From Dipteris shenzhenensis (lineage: Eukaryota > Polypodiophyta > Polypodiopsida > Gleicheniales): 64,000 bases of DNA. The DNA lies in NCBI GenBank assembly GCA_047967505.1, contig CM106540.1; one strand, 5' to 3'. Within the stretch, counting starts at the first letter, position 1. The number at the start of each line of letters is the position of its first letter. The notes beneath the pieces are model-generated. The model was not told the origin of the DNA, ran no database searches, and saw only the letters and a program-made list of their open reading frames with translations. This document shows, in pieces, positions 46,578-56,472 of this stretch. Made by a program: the position numbers and the translations under genes.

Positions 46578-47906
46578 CTACATATCAGCCACATTTGGCT
46601 CATCATTTCCACCAATAGATGATCCATCAACTACCCTTGATTGTATACTTGTGGGAGTACTTGGTGGTACCATTTCTTGCACATTTGGCACATGGACAAC
46701 TTGCTGTCTATCAACATATGCAGTTGGAATCACATCCTGGAAAGTGATTCTCCTCATTTCCACATCCCTCATGGGTGCCTTATGCATCTTCTTCTCATTA
46801 AAGACTACATCATGGCTGCGTATGATCTTCTTTGCTTCTGGATCCCAGAGACGATAGCCCATCTCTCCACTTTCACCATAACCTAGAAAGATGCATTTCC
46901 TAGACTTAGGATCTAGCTTCTTTCGAAGCTCTTTTGGCACATGTGCATATGCCTCACACCCAAATATATGCAAATGAGAGTAAGAGGGCTTCTTGCCACT
47001 CCATGCCTCTTCAAGAATACCACCATCCAAACTCTTACTAGGTGATCTATTGATCACATGCACTGCAGTCTTCATTGCCTCAGCCCAAAAACCACCAGAA
47101 ATACTTGCATTGGAAAGCATGCATTGCAACCTTTCTTGAATGGTACGGTTCATCTTTTTTGCAACTGGATTTTGCTTTGGAGTATGAGGGGATGTGAGCT
47201 CCCTCTTAATCCCCCATGTATCACAAAAATGCTGAAAGTCATGAGAGAGATACTCTCCACCATTGTCAGTCCATAGGCATTTAAGCATTCTACCTGACTG
47301 ATTCTCAACCAAGGCCAGCCATTTTTGAAATACCTGGAACACATCACTCTTCCGAGATATAGCATAAGCCCATACTTTCCTAGTTGCATCATCAATGAAT
47401 GTCACATAGTATTCAGCCCCACCTAATGACCGTGTAGGCATGGGACCACATACATCTGAATGCATCAAATCAAGCTTTTCAAACTCTTTCTTTCCCCTTC
47501 TTTTATGGGCTGATTTAGTTTGCTTCCCATAGAGACAGTGCTCACAAAATTCAAAATCAAAAAAACTCAAATGCGATACATAACCCAAACGGCATAAGAG
47601 TTTCATTCCATTCTGGCTCATGTGCCCCAACCTACGATGCCACAAAGAAGTGCTTGGCTGCTCGGTTATTGCAACAACATGATCAAATACCCAGGATACA
47701 TGTAAGGGATACAAAGTCCCACACTTGGCACCCCTGGCCAAAAGCATAGAGCCCTTCTGAATTTTCCAACTCTGAAAGCCAAAAGTGGTGTGAAAACTAG
47801 CATCATCTAGCTGACCCACTAGAATAAGACTCTTGGTCAACTTAGGCACATGTCTCACATGTTTCAAAATAAATGTAGACCCATTTGCAAAAGAAAACTT
47901 TGTCAC
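46578..47906 (-). pseudogene. pol: Copia integrase
   Basis: The HHCC region reads LWHRRLGHMSQNGMKLL then CEHCLYGKQTKSAHK. The core has YYVTFIDDATRKVWAYA and KCLWTDNGGEYLSHDF. At the catalytic glutamate the text is PKQNPVAKKMNRT, where the family has NGVAERxNRT: a GAA to AAA change would explain Glu to Lys. The frame begins without an ATG, at a frameshift near 47905 that detaches it from the protease. An integrase C-terminal region (IFGCEAYAHVPKELRKKLD) follows. Confidence 0.92.
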
Positions 47907-48312
47907 CTACTCCCACTATGTCACACGCATAGTCATTTCCAAGATGCACACAACCTGTCTTTCCATTATCATAAGTGGAGAACCATTCCCTATGGGGAGT
48001 AACATGGAATGAAGCACCAGAATCCAAAATCCAATCCTGGAAATATGCATCATCTAAAGTGGTAAGCAACTCTACAAATAAACTAGACATGAAGAGAACG
48101 TTGTTCTCCCTTGGACTCTCTTCCTTTTGATTTGCACCCCAATTTGCATTCTTTTTCTTATCCTTTTGCTCTCTTTTCAGCTTGTAGCAATCCTTTTTCA
48201 TTTGGCCCTTCTTGCCACAGTGGTAACACTCAATGTTTCGTGCCATAAATTTGCTACAAGACTTCCCTCTTTCTTGGGACTTTCCCCTGAACTGTGATCT
48301 GCCCCTTTGCAC
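47907..48312 (-). pseudogene. Copia nucleocapsid zinc knuckle and protease
   Basis: A basic stretch (SQFRGKSQERGKSCSK) precedes the zinc knuckle CYHCGKKGQMKKDC, in which the expected His is Gln. The protease active site is WILDSGASFHVTP, and the domain continues to GNDYACDIVGVGD, where a one-base shift occurs. A TAG codon at about 48325 separates this part from gag. Confidence 0.9.
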
Positions 48313-48327
48313 ATTTAAGGCTGCATC

Positions 48328-48930
48328 CTACTTGTTGCCATCCATAGACTTCTGTCTAATCTCCTCGGCCAACAAGCTACCCACAACATCATCAAATTTC
48401 AATACTCCACCAGGTGCAGAGTTACTGACAGCTATACGGAAGGTATCCCATGAGGATGGCAATGAACATAAGAGAAATATTGCCTTAGTCTCCGCATCAA
48501 AATTCATCTTCTGAGCCTGAAGGTGGCTGAAAATAATATTGAATTCATTCAAGTGAGAAGCAATGGAGACCCCTTCCTTCATCTGTAGCTCAAACAACCT
48601 CTTCATGAGGTAAACTTTATTAGAGGCAGATTCCTTTTCATAAGTGGCACACAGTTTCTTCCACAAATCTTCCATACTCTGCTCATTTACTATTGTGAAA
48701 TAAACTGACTCTGCAAGATGAAGTCTAATAGTAGATTTTGCTAATGCATCCAACTCATTCCAATCATCCTCAGACATATTTGCAGGCTTAGCTTCAATCC
48801 TTGCCAAGGGTTTAATCTGCTTCTTTTGAATAAGCACATCCCTTATTTGTTCTTTCCACAAAGAAAAGTTTGTCCCATCAAACTTTCTAATGCTAAAAAA
48901 CTCATTTTCAGACATGGAAGAGGATGCCAT
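48328..48930 (-). pseudogene. gag: Copia gag capsid
   Basis: The ATG at 48930 starts MASSSMSENEFFSIRKFDGT, then FSLWKEQIRDVLIQKK. The UBN2/RVT-gag core follows (LWKKLCATYEKESASNKVYL; MKEGVSIASHLNEFN; LLCSLPSSWDTFRIAVSNS). Its 200 codons are intact to the TAG, so the capsid part may still be translatable. Start choice: first ATG after a 1.4-kb leader and in frame with all gag motifs. Confidence 0.92.
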
Positions 48931-50352
48931 GATGCAAATGAAGGAAAAATCTCAAATGCTAGTGCCTACAAGAGAGAATCACACCAAATACCAGGTGCAC
49001 GCAAATGTGTATACCACAATAGAATGAAATATCACCAAAACTCATGTGTTTTCTGACTCATGTGCATATACTATGCATCCATATGAGCAAATCTAGCCCA
49101 AAAGAAAATGCCAATTGCAATGGCAATCCAAAATGCCAATAAGTGCCAAATAACTCAAGCATAAACACCGTCCATTGGTATATGCATTAATAATATCTAT
49201 CCAAGAGAGCATAGCACTATCAGTGCATCACCTGCAATGTGTCAAAGCTGTCCCTCAGCATAAAATACCATCCATGTGCAAAGCGTCCATAAAAATAGCA
49301 TCCCACAAGGCAATTTGGGCCTATCAGTGCATCCAATAAGGACCGCAATGCATCCAAATGGCCTATAAATCATCCACTGCAACCCAATGCACACCATGAA
49401 TGAGCGCACACTGCTCAAACTACAACCAAAGTGATCTGCATAAGGTATGCTCAAGAAATCACAGTCCCACGATAATGACCGTTGCTAAAAATAGAACCTG
49501 AGATGCCTCAAAACATGGGTGCCATTGCATAATCGGACTCAGCAAGAAAATGTGCAAATATCTCTCTTCTGCCAAAACTCCAAAATCCCAACCGATGAGT
49601 GAGAAATGGGAGTCAATACTTATCCACTGCCATGTGGCATAAATCTAAGCTTTTAAAACCTTAGAATGAAAAATGCATAACAGAGAGACGAAATCGAATA
49701 CACAGAGATCTATAACTTTGAAAATCCTCCACCGAATTGCGTAAGAACTGACAGGTAGGGGTTTTTGGGCGTCCGAAACGCAATGGGACAGACAGTTTTG
49801 GAAACTGTGGTCTCAATCACTGGGTCCAACACACGGACTGAAAAACGTTTTTGGAAATAGAGCTGTCTGTAAACTCCACCAGAGTGCGAATGATGAGCAA
49901 CATAGAAGTTTTAGGACCTCCTGAGTCTACCGGAACTGATAGATCTACAAATGGTTGCTCCAAATTTGCATTCCAACACCCGGGCAGAAAAACGCAGAAA
50001 CTGACACAATGAGTCAGAAATCCAATGAAATGATCCCAGATTCAAGAATGAAGGTGTTTCCAAGCTCGTGAAGTGAAGTGGACACCAAAAGCAAGAATAG
50101 TTGCCTCTACAAGTCTCTCTATCATCGAACGGAACATGGAAAAGCTCAAAAAATAACTTTTTCTTTGAAAACACTTAACAGGCTCTCAAAACCACTTCGC
50201 AAAACCAAAAAGACTTTTCCAAAGGTTCCTCCAAGGTCTCTACACACTCGAATGCAAGTAAAGTCACCCACAAAGCTTCCCACAGAGCTTCTCCTTCCTC
50301 CCACAGAGCTGCTAAGCTTCAAGCATTCATGCATGCTCAACTAGATCACCCA
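48931..50352 (-). other. Leader (5' untranslated region) of the full-length copia
   Basis: About 1.4 kb between the primer-binding site and the gag ATG contains no gag or pol motif. It is longer than is common in short-LTR copia elements. Minus-strand frames up to 87 codons are present but unrecognised. Confidence 0.7.
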
Positions 50353-50365
50353 GGCTCTGATACCA
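50353..50365 (-). other. Primer-binding site (tRNA-iMet) of the full-length copia
   Basis: The minus strand reads TGGTATCAGAGCC, two bases inside the 5' LTR end. This is the standard plant copia primer site. Confidence 0.93.
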
Positions 50366-50367
50366 GT

Positions 50368-50538
50368 TGAGAGTGCTCTCAACGGAAGCAAGAACGGAAG
50401 AGGGAGAGAGAGAAATAGAGAGCCACACAAGTTTTGGTGGGTGCAGAACCACTCTAGTCTTCTTTTTAATTCATTTATATATGTGTTTGAGTATTGTACA
50501 TAATCGGGGTAAAGGCACAGTGACCTTTAACCCCCACA
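50368..50538 (-). repeat. 5' LTR of the full-length copia (171 bp)
   Basis: It is the partner of 44696-44866. Differences are single substitutions with no indels. The TSD GTTAG follows at 50539. Confidence 0.97.
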
Positions 50539-50543
50539 GTTAG

Positions 50544-52110
50544 TTTAGATGATCTATATTCTATATTCCAAAATACTAAAAGAAGAGAAATAATAGTGAA
50601 CTTATGAAGAAATGGAAGAAGGAGTCGTTTCCTCTCGAGCCTAATTGGGCTTGGCCCACCTTAGCCTTCCTAGTTAGCAGTTGCCGCTTACTTCTATTGG
50701 TTGCACTTCTCAGGCTCCTTATTCAACTCTTTCTTTGCAATCTTCTAGAGTCCTCATCATGGGCCTAAGCAGGCTTGCCTTCCTTTTGTGGCTGCCTTGA
50801 GTATTTGGTCTTTTCTAGATTTCAATGCAGCATCCATCGGGAGTCAAACTCTTGCTCCTCTTGCACAGAGAATTCCTCCCTCAAAGAAGCTAGTATCCAA
50901 TCCTTCTTCTTTGAGGGCTGGTTTCAAAAATCACTCATGACCTTCTTGAAGGCTGAGCTGCAAAGTTGATGCATCCTGCTATGAAATTCTTACCTCGTGA
51001 ATCCATCACGATGTGGTTCTGGTCATCAACGTCATAGGGGAGATTCGTGGAAGCCTAGGATTTGGCTTGGCCTCTTGAGCTTGAGCATTTATGATGCATG
51101 CTCTCTCTCTCCCTAGTCCCCAAAGTAGCGTGGGAGCTAGTTATGGAGGAAGATGGGTTACCCTTGACCCATGCTCTATGCTCTTCATATTCACAAAGGA
51201 GATTTTTGCCTCTAATGGGTTCACTCGACATAGTAACATTCTCACTTTCTCTCCACTACTACCTGAACATTCAAACATAGCCTACTTCACTATGGTTCTC
51301 AAACATTCATTTCATATCATCCATTTCAAATACCTTACCTGAGGTAGTGTCGAAGAGCCTTTTCCTCCCTCCATCCGAACCTCCTCCCGTACTTTCGCTT
51401 GCCATCTTCAAAGGAGGTACCATAAAAATTTATGCATAGCCCCATAAAAATGTGAGTCATTTTCAAATGGGAAAAGAGGCTAGAAGAAAACGAGGGAAGA
51501 AGAAAAGAGGCCTAGTTGGTATTACTGTGCACCATGCATATCGATGGGAAATGTGCCATCTCGATGGAAATATCGATGTGAAAATATTAAATGGACACCA
51601 TGAAGCAAGGGCATGTAAATTCATGGAGTAGGCTAGACCTTGTAAAAAGCCACAATAATTCATGAGGCATAGACTTTAAGAAAGAAGGCCTTCTTCCTCA
51701 AAATCTCTGCACTCACGAAATTTTGTGATGTCTATATTACTATGTATATATATATACATATATTTATATATTTGGCTTTCATAAAAACATCCCTAGCATA
51801 GACATATGCTAGAATCACACGAATGAATATTTTTAAACATGTATTTCATGATACTAAACAAGAAATTATGAATGCCCAGCTATGCAAATGAGCTTGAATT
51901 AGTATGATACTTTGCATGCGCCTTAATCATATTCACATCAAGGCCTATGCAAAGTATCAATATACCCATCCCTAGACACACATAGGCTTGAAGCTCACAA
52001 ATGCATATTTTCAACATTGATGCACTAAGTTGCATTAATTCGGGTGTTAAAAAAAAAAAAAAAAGAACACTCAAATACGCATTTTTTACGATTTAAAATG
52101 TTTCAAACAT
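50544..52110. other. Unassigned stretch right of the copia element
   Basis: No gene is recognised. A short (TA)n with TATATATATACATATATTTA lies near 51745-51770 and a run of 15 A at about 52049-52063. The A-run could be the tail of a retroposed sequence, but no body was recognised. Confidence 0.35.
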
Positions 52111-52122
52111 TTTTTGCTATTT

Positions 52123-52243
52123 TATTCGTATGAATAACCTATTCGTACGAATAAATTTATTCGTATGAATAACACAGTTCATTTGTACAAATAAACATAG
52201 TATAAACATGCAGCCACTACCATTTTTTATATTCGTATGAATA
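52123..52243. repeat. Cluster of five TATTCGTATGAATA palindromes
   Basis: Near or perfect 12-14 bp palindromes lie at 52123-52136, 52140-52153 (perfect, TATTCGTACGAATA), 52158-52171, 52181-52192 (perfect, ATTTGTACAAAT) and 52230-52243. The first three are 17-18 bp apart centre to centre. They could be binding sites for a dimeric protein or a simple AT-rich repeat; nothing else here identifies them. Confidence 0.85.
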
Positions 52244-52383
52244 CAATCACCTGTCTTCCTTGGCACCTCAGCCACTTGCTTACCAATCCTGCTACCTCCT
52301 ACTTGCTTACTTACTACCTCGTGCTTGCTTACAGTACCTACCAGCTCTCTTCATAGGTACCTTCGAGACCCTTGTTTGCAAAT

Positions 52384-53165
52384 GACACTCATCTCTCTTG
52401 TGAGAGATGTGTGTTACAGTCTTTTGTTAGTAATTAATGTTTATTTTATTTTGTTTTATTTACGATTGGCACTCATCTCTCTTAGGAGAGTTGTGTGCTG
52501 TAGTCTTTTTAAATTATTTAATATTTGTATTGTATTGTATTTTAGTGTGTGGACAGGCTGGCACTCATCTCTCTTGCGAGAGTTGTGTGCTGTAGTCTGT
52601 TTTTGTTATGTGTTGCAGTTTCAATTTTAATATAAATAATTGTTTTTCACCTGAGGATGGTACTCATCTCTCTTAAGAGAGTTGTGTGTTGCAGTCTCAG
52701 TTTGTCTAGAAAAGTTTGTTTGTAGGAACTCTTGGGCTGACACTCATCTCTCTTAAGAGAGTTATGTGTTGCAGTCCAAGCTTAGTGATGTTTTCATAGG
52801 TGCTTATTCTGGCACTCATCTCTCCCTTGAGAATTGTGTGTTGCAATCTAAGTTTAAAGATGTTTTCAAGCACACTCAGTTTGGCAATCAATTGTCCCTT
52901 GATAGTTGTGTGTTGCAGTCTAAGTTAGATATCATGTGATGTGCTCTTAGACACTTAGTCTGGCACTCCATTGCTCTTTGATAGTTGTGTGTTGCAGTCT
53001 AAGTTAGATATCATGTGATGTGCTCTTAGACACTTAATCTAGGACACAATTGTCCCTTGATAGTTGTGTGTTGTAGTCTAAGTTAGATATCATGCAATGT
53101 GCTCTTAGACACTTAGTTTGGCACTCAATTATCGCTTGATAGTTGTGTATTGTAGTTGAAGCCTA
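52384..53165 (+). repeat. Ten-unit array of short hairpins followed by TGTGTGTTGCAG
   Basis: Units begin with GGCACTCATCTCTC or a variant at 52384, 52468, 52560, 52659, 52738, 52811, 52882, 52962, 53042 and 53119 (spacing 71-99 bp). Each holds an inverted repeat such as CTCTCTTAAGAGAG, or in later units TTGTCCCTTGATAG, followed by TTGTGTGTTGCAGTC. The last part resembles a plant 3' splice acceptor. The spacers are AT-rich in early units and near-identical in later ones (TAAGTTAGATATCATGTGAT), so the 3' units expanded most recently. Confidence 0.9.
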
Positions 53166-53410
53166 GTGTTAAATGGTGAAGTCCATGGTTAGGGTTATAC
53201 CTAGGTTATTTTTTATGCAGGTTACATGCTTATTTTTTGTGTTTTGATTTTCTATAGTCTGTTACATGATGTGAGCTTGAGTTGAGACGTTATACCAAGG
53301 TCATTTCTTAGACTGCTTGCATTGTTAATTGTTATGGCTTAATGAGTTCCTTATTGCACCTCACACTGAATTATTTTTTGAATTTTGTGTTGCAGCTTAT
53401 TGCATATTAG

Positions 53411-53701
53411 ATGGCTCACGCGGGTGAGAAGAGGAAGTTTCAACAACCTGATCTCACTAAGATTCAGAGGAAGGTGCTGAAAAACGAGAATGTACACTTG
53501 TTAATGAATGTCGATTAGGACATCATTGAGACAACTTTCAACAATGGTGAAAGTGGTGTACATAATTTGGTGAGGACAATGGCAGTGCATGGAAGGAGGG
53601 CCTTCCGTGATCGATTTCTAGAGATATTTATAGTAGAGTCTATAGACCAGTATTTTCACCACTTCATGTTGGAGAGTCGGTCAAATAGATTGAGACATTA
53701 A
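53411..53701 (+). pseudogene. Broken open frame, possible first exon of the kinase-like gene
   Basis: An ATG at 53411 follows an acceptor-like TTTGTGTTGCAG (about 53383-53395). It opens MAHAGEKRKFQQPDLTKIQR, a basic text, then a TAG at about 53516 and further coherent sequence (NLVRTMAVHGRRAFRDRFLE) to a stop at 53699. No family is recognised. The gap to the kinase-like frame (53.7-54.5 kb) contains C/T-rich and CCAT-rich sequence with no clear exon, including a 63-bp in-frame duplication around TTCCATCTCCTTCAT (54292 and 54355). Confidence 0.35.
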
Positions 53702-54520
53702 CTCCTGTGACACGAAGTGGCAGGGTCCTACTATAGAAGCCAGGGTCATGTACATCAAGAATGCATGGCGAGGTTTCAAAGGAAAAGGAGCTGCATCGTC
53801 CTCTCTTCCATCAATGGACCCCACGGGGGATTCACTAGTAGTAATAAGGAGACGTCACCTGCGTGTAATAAAATATGAAAATTTCCCTTATCTACCCCCT
53901 ATTTACAGGACCTTACCTTATAAAATGTACCTTCCTTCCCTTATATAACCCCCCTCCCTTACACTCACGTGGTACCATACGATAAACCCTAGTGGACCCC
54001 ATGGGATGGACCCACACCTCCAAACACAACTGTAGCTATAAGCACCAATGCACCCACATCTCCAGTCACATGCCGCATTGCTCCCACCATATCCACAATC
54101 ACCACTACAACCATGCCACACATATGCACCAATGCATTGACCTGTCTTCCCTTGTATCCCTTTTTCCCAAGTTCTTCCATACCCATAAGCAATTCCTCCA
54201 CCCGGTCTATGTCTCCCACCACATGCACGCCTAAATTTTGCCACATCTTTTGCTTCTCCTTTTGTGTCTCCTGCCGCACACGTAGACTAGTTTCCATCTC
54301 CTTCATACCCGCCTGTACCAAGAATGCACAATCTATTTGCAAAAGCAGATAGGCTTCCATCTCCTTCATTCTCGCCTGCACAAGCACCACCCGCATCACA
54401 TGGCTTGCATGATCGTGCACCATTGGCAAGACCCATGCGACCGATACTACTTTAGCAACAATGAGACATTCAACTCATGCCTAGTGCGGCTGTGGGCACA
54501 GGCACAGCGGAACAGTCAAC

Positions 54521-55168
54521 ATGTACAATCTTCTTGTCTCTCCATTTGATCCGCACAAGATTTATGTATCTAAGGTGCTAAAGCTGTCTCTGCCCACTGA
54601 TGCATTGAAGGCCAAAGCCTTGGAAGAAGCCACATGCTTGGGCAATCTGGGCATCATCCGAGCTATAGGTCTAGTCCATGATGATAATCCAATGATACTA
54701 TTTCTATTCTGGAATGGAAATCATTTGGAAATATGGCTAATCTACCTCGAACATGACAAAAAGCAACCATCTCCGGTGTTTCACAGAGATGCAAAAATGC
54801 CTGCTAGAGCTCCATGGGTCCGCCAGCATGTATTTGACATTCTAAGTTCATTAGTTCGCACTATTCATTACATGCACCAACACAATGTCCTTTATAATGA
54901 TTTGCATGCGCAAAACATTATGCTACACTTCTCAGAGTCATCCGAGGAAGTGTATCTGAGCATTTGTGATTGGGAAATAATGACTCCATGCAACATTAGG
55001 AAGCACTGTGACAGCCCCCTAGCATTACCTAGTGACAGTCCCAACACTGTGCGGAGTTGCATTGTAAGATTTTGCCACATTGCTCTAGAGTGCTTGTGTA
55101 CCAATCCCCCACCTTTTAACATTGCACAAGATGTGTACGCTATGTCTCATCATATCTTGAAGATCTGA
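54521..55168 (+). pseudogene. Protein-kinase-fold domain, unknown subfamily
   Basis: The 215-codon frame shows kinase landmarks in order. A lysine in a beta3-like strand (IYVSKVLKLS) comes first, then a helix-C glutamate (KALEEATCLGNLGIIRAIGL), a hinge-like hydrophobic stretch and MHQHNVLYNDLHAQNIML, with the catalytic Asp and Asn of the DLHxxN loop. CDWE stands at the metal-binding DFG position. It resembles divergent or aminoglycoside-type kinases more than ordinary receptor kinases. After the stop at 55168 the reading continues to about 55825 with further stops and helical text, so the original protein was longer. A captured or transposon-associated gene is possible. The lack of a clear glycine loop leaves some doubt. 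Confidence 0.5.
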
Positions 55169-55880
55169 GACATTTGTGCACCATCGACTAGTACTAGACC
55201 CACAGAAGCTCTAATCGGGGTCTATGATGATTTGCAGTTCAGGGAAAGTCAGCACAACCGAATAGATGTCCAAGCACTGTTGATTTTTGTGGGGTTTTTT
55301 ATATTGCTCCTAGATGTGGCATACAGCTCAGTCCAAACCAAGGACTTAGACCACATCCTTCTCCAGTGATTCATAGAGGTGAAAGGGAGCATCCCCAACA
55401 ACCAGCAAATACCCATATTTTTCATTCAGTAGGTGTATGTCTACGATGTCTTGCATCGACATGTGGATTGGAACGACAAGCATCACTTGTCAGGCATAGA
55501 AAAGGGACGTCTTGTAGAGTGAAAGCGAGCAAGAACAGAGAATAGAGAGATCGTGCCTCTAAGGCCTCACGTGCTAACTCCCCAGGCACACAGTGATCTT
55601 GTTGACTTGGCAACATCTACCATACTTCTCCATCAATAGGGTGTTACTGCTGAGGAGTTACAAGCTCGTCTTGCATCATAAGCCAAAGAGATCGAGGGCT
55701 CGCAAGCATGCATATACACATTGGAGACTAAGCTTGCATGCTATAGACATACCTTTAGAGACTTGGATGCAGCTGAGGATATTGACACGTTCGTTCTTGA
55801 GGACCTCACTAACATAGATTTGTAGGGTGCAAGACCAAGCACTCAGGGAATGGTAGATGTGGGACCTAGTGCATAATTAT
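55169..55880 (+). pseudogene. Broken downstream continuation of the kinase-like gene
   Basis: The same frame carries on with several in-frame stops as coherent protein text, for example VYDDLQFRESQHNRIDVQAL, VYVYDVLHRHVDWNDKHHL, EGSQACIYTLETKLACYRH and AAEDIDTFVLEDLTNIDL before a TAG at about 55825. The final part is coiled-coil-like. No domain is recognised. The uniform frame suggests that stops arose after a long intact coding period. Confidence 0.4.
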
Positions 55881-56472
55881 GTAAACTTCATACATAACTT
55901 TGTAATACTCTTCTTCGAATATAATGATCTGGATTAAGTGCATAATGTGGATTGATTATGGCAAACATTTGTTTCATTGTATAATTTTTATCATTCTCCA
56001 ATTTCTTGTGCAATGATAGTTCAATTTTGTTTTGTATTATCTCCTCTAATGGCATCAATGGTGATATATTCAGACTAAACATTAATAAGTTTGTTAATCT
56101 TGTACCAAACTCTACCAAATCTAAGATAAATTTATCCCTCCATCCATATTGAGTAGTACCTTGCAAAACTAGAAGCTCTTCAAAATTAATGCTTAAATGT
56201 AGTTTTTGTGAAGTTGTACTCAATGAAAAGAGAGGGGTTGATAGAAATGGTCATTTCCATGAGCCTTTGTTCTAATTCATCACACTTCAACCTCGTGTAA
56301 GAGGTGCTCTTATAAAGAGCCTAAGCTTTATAATAGCATCTCTTACATCAAGCCAAGCCCTCATGACAAGTTGCAAAAGACCAATGGAAACCACCATTTT
56401 TACCTACCTCTATGTTTTCATATAGTAGAGTTTCACAAAAAAATAGAAAAGCAGTAACTTTGAATAGATCCA

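Larger units (their letters stand above)
44691..50543 (-). mobile_element. Full-length Ty1/copia retrotransposon with TSD GTTAG
   Basis: The element spans 44696-50538 (5,843 bp) and is flanked by GTTAG at 44691-44695 and 50539-50543. It has two 171-bp LTRs, a tRNA-iMet primer-binding site, a leader of about 1.4 kb, then gag, protease, integrase, RT and RNase H on the minus strand, and a purine tract beside the 3' LTR. By hand I count nine differences between the LTRs (about 5 percent), seven of them transitions. Inactivating changes are a stop after gag, a frameshift at about 47905, stops at about 46575, 46110 and 46091, and lost catalytic residues. Confidence 0.97.

Noticed and set aside
53989-54429. 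146-codon minus-strand frame opposite the kinase-like gene's 5' region
   Set aside because: It is partly helical because of a 63-bp duplication, but lies antisense to the likely gene and shows no family motif. Kept only as a note.
55888-56223. Minus-strand 111-codon frame as the hAT C-terminal dimerisation domain
   Set aside because: It lies in the right direction downstream of the transposase but lacks the conserved W and S-rich hAT C-terminal motif, so it cannot be assigned.
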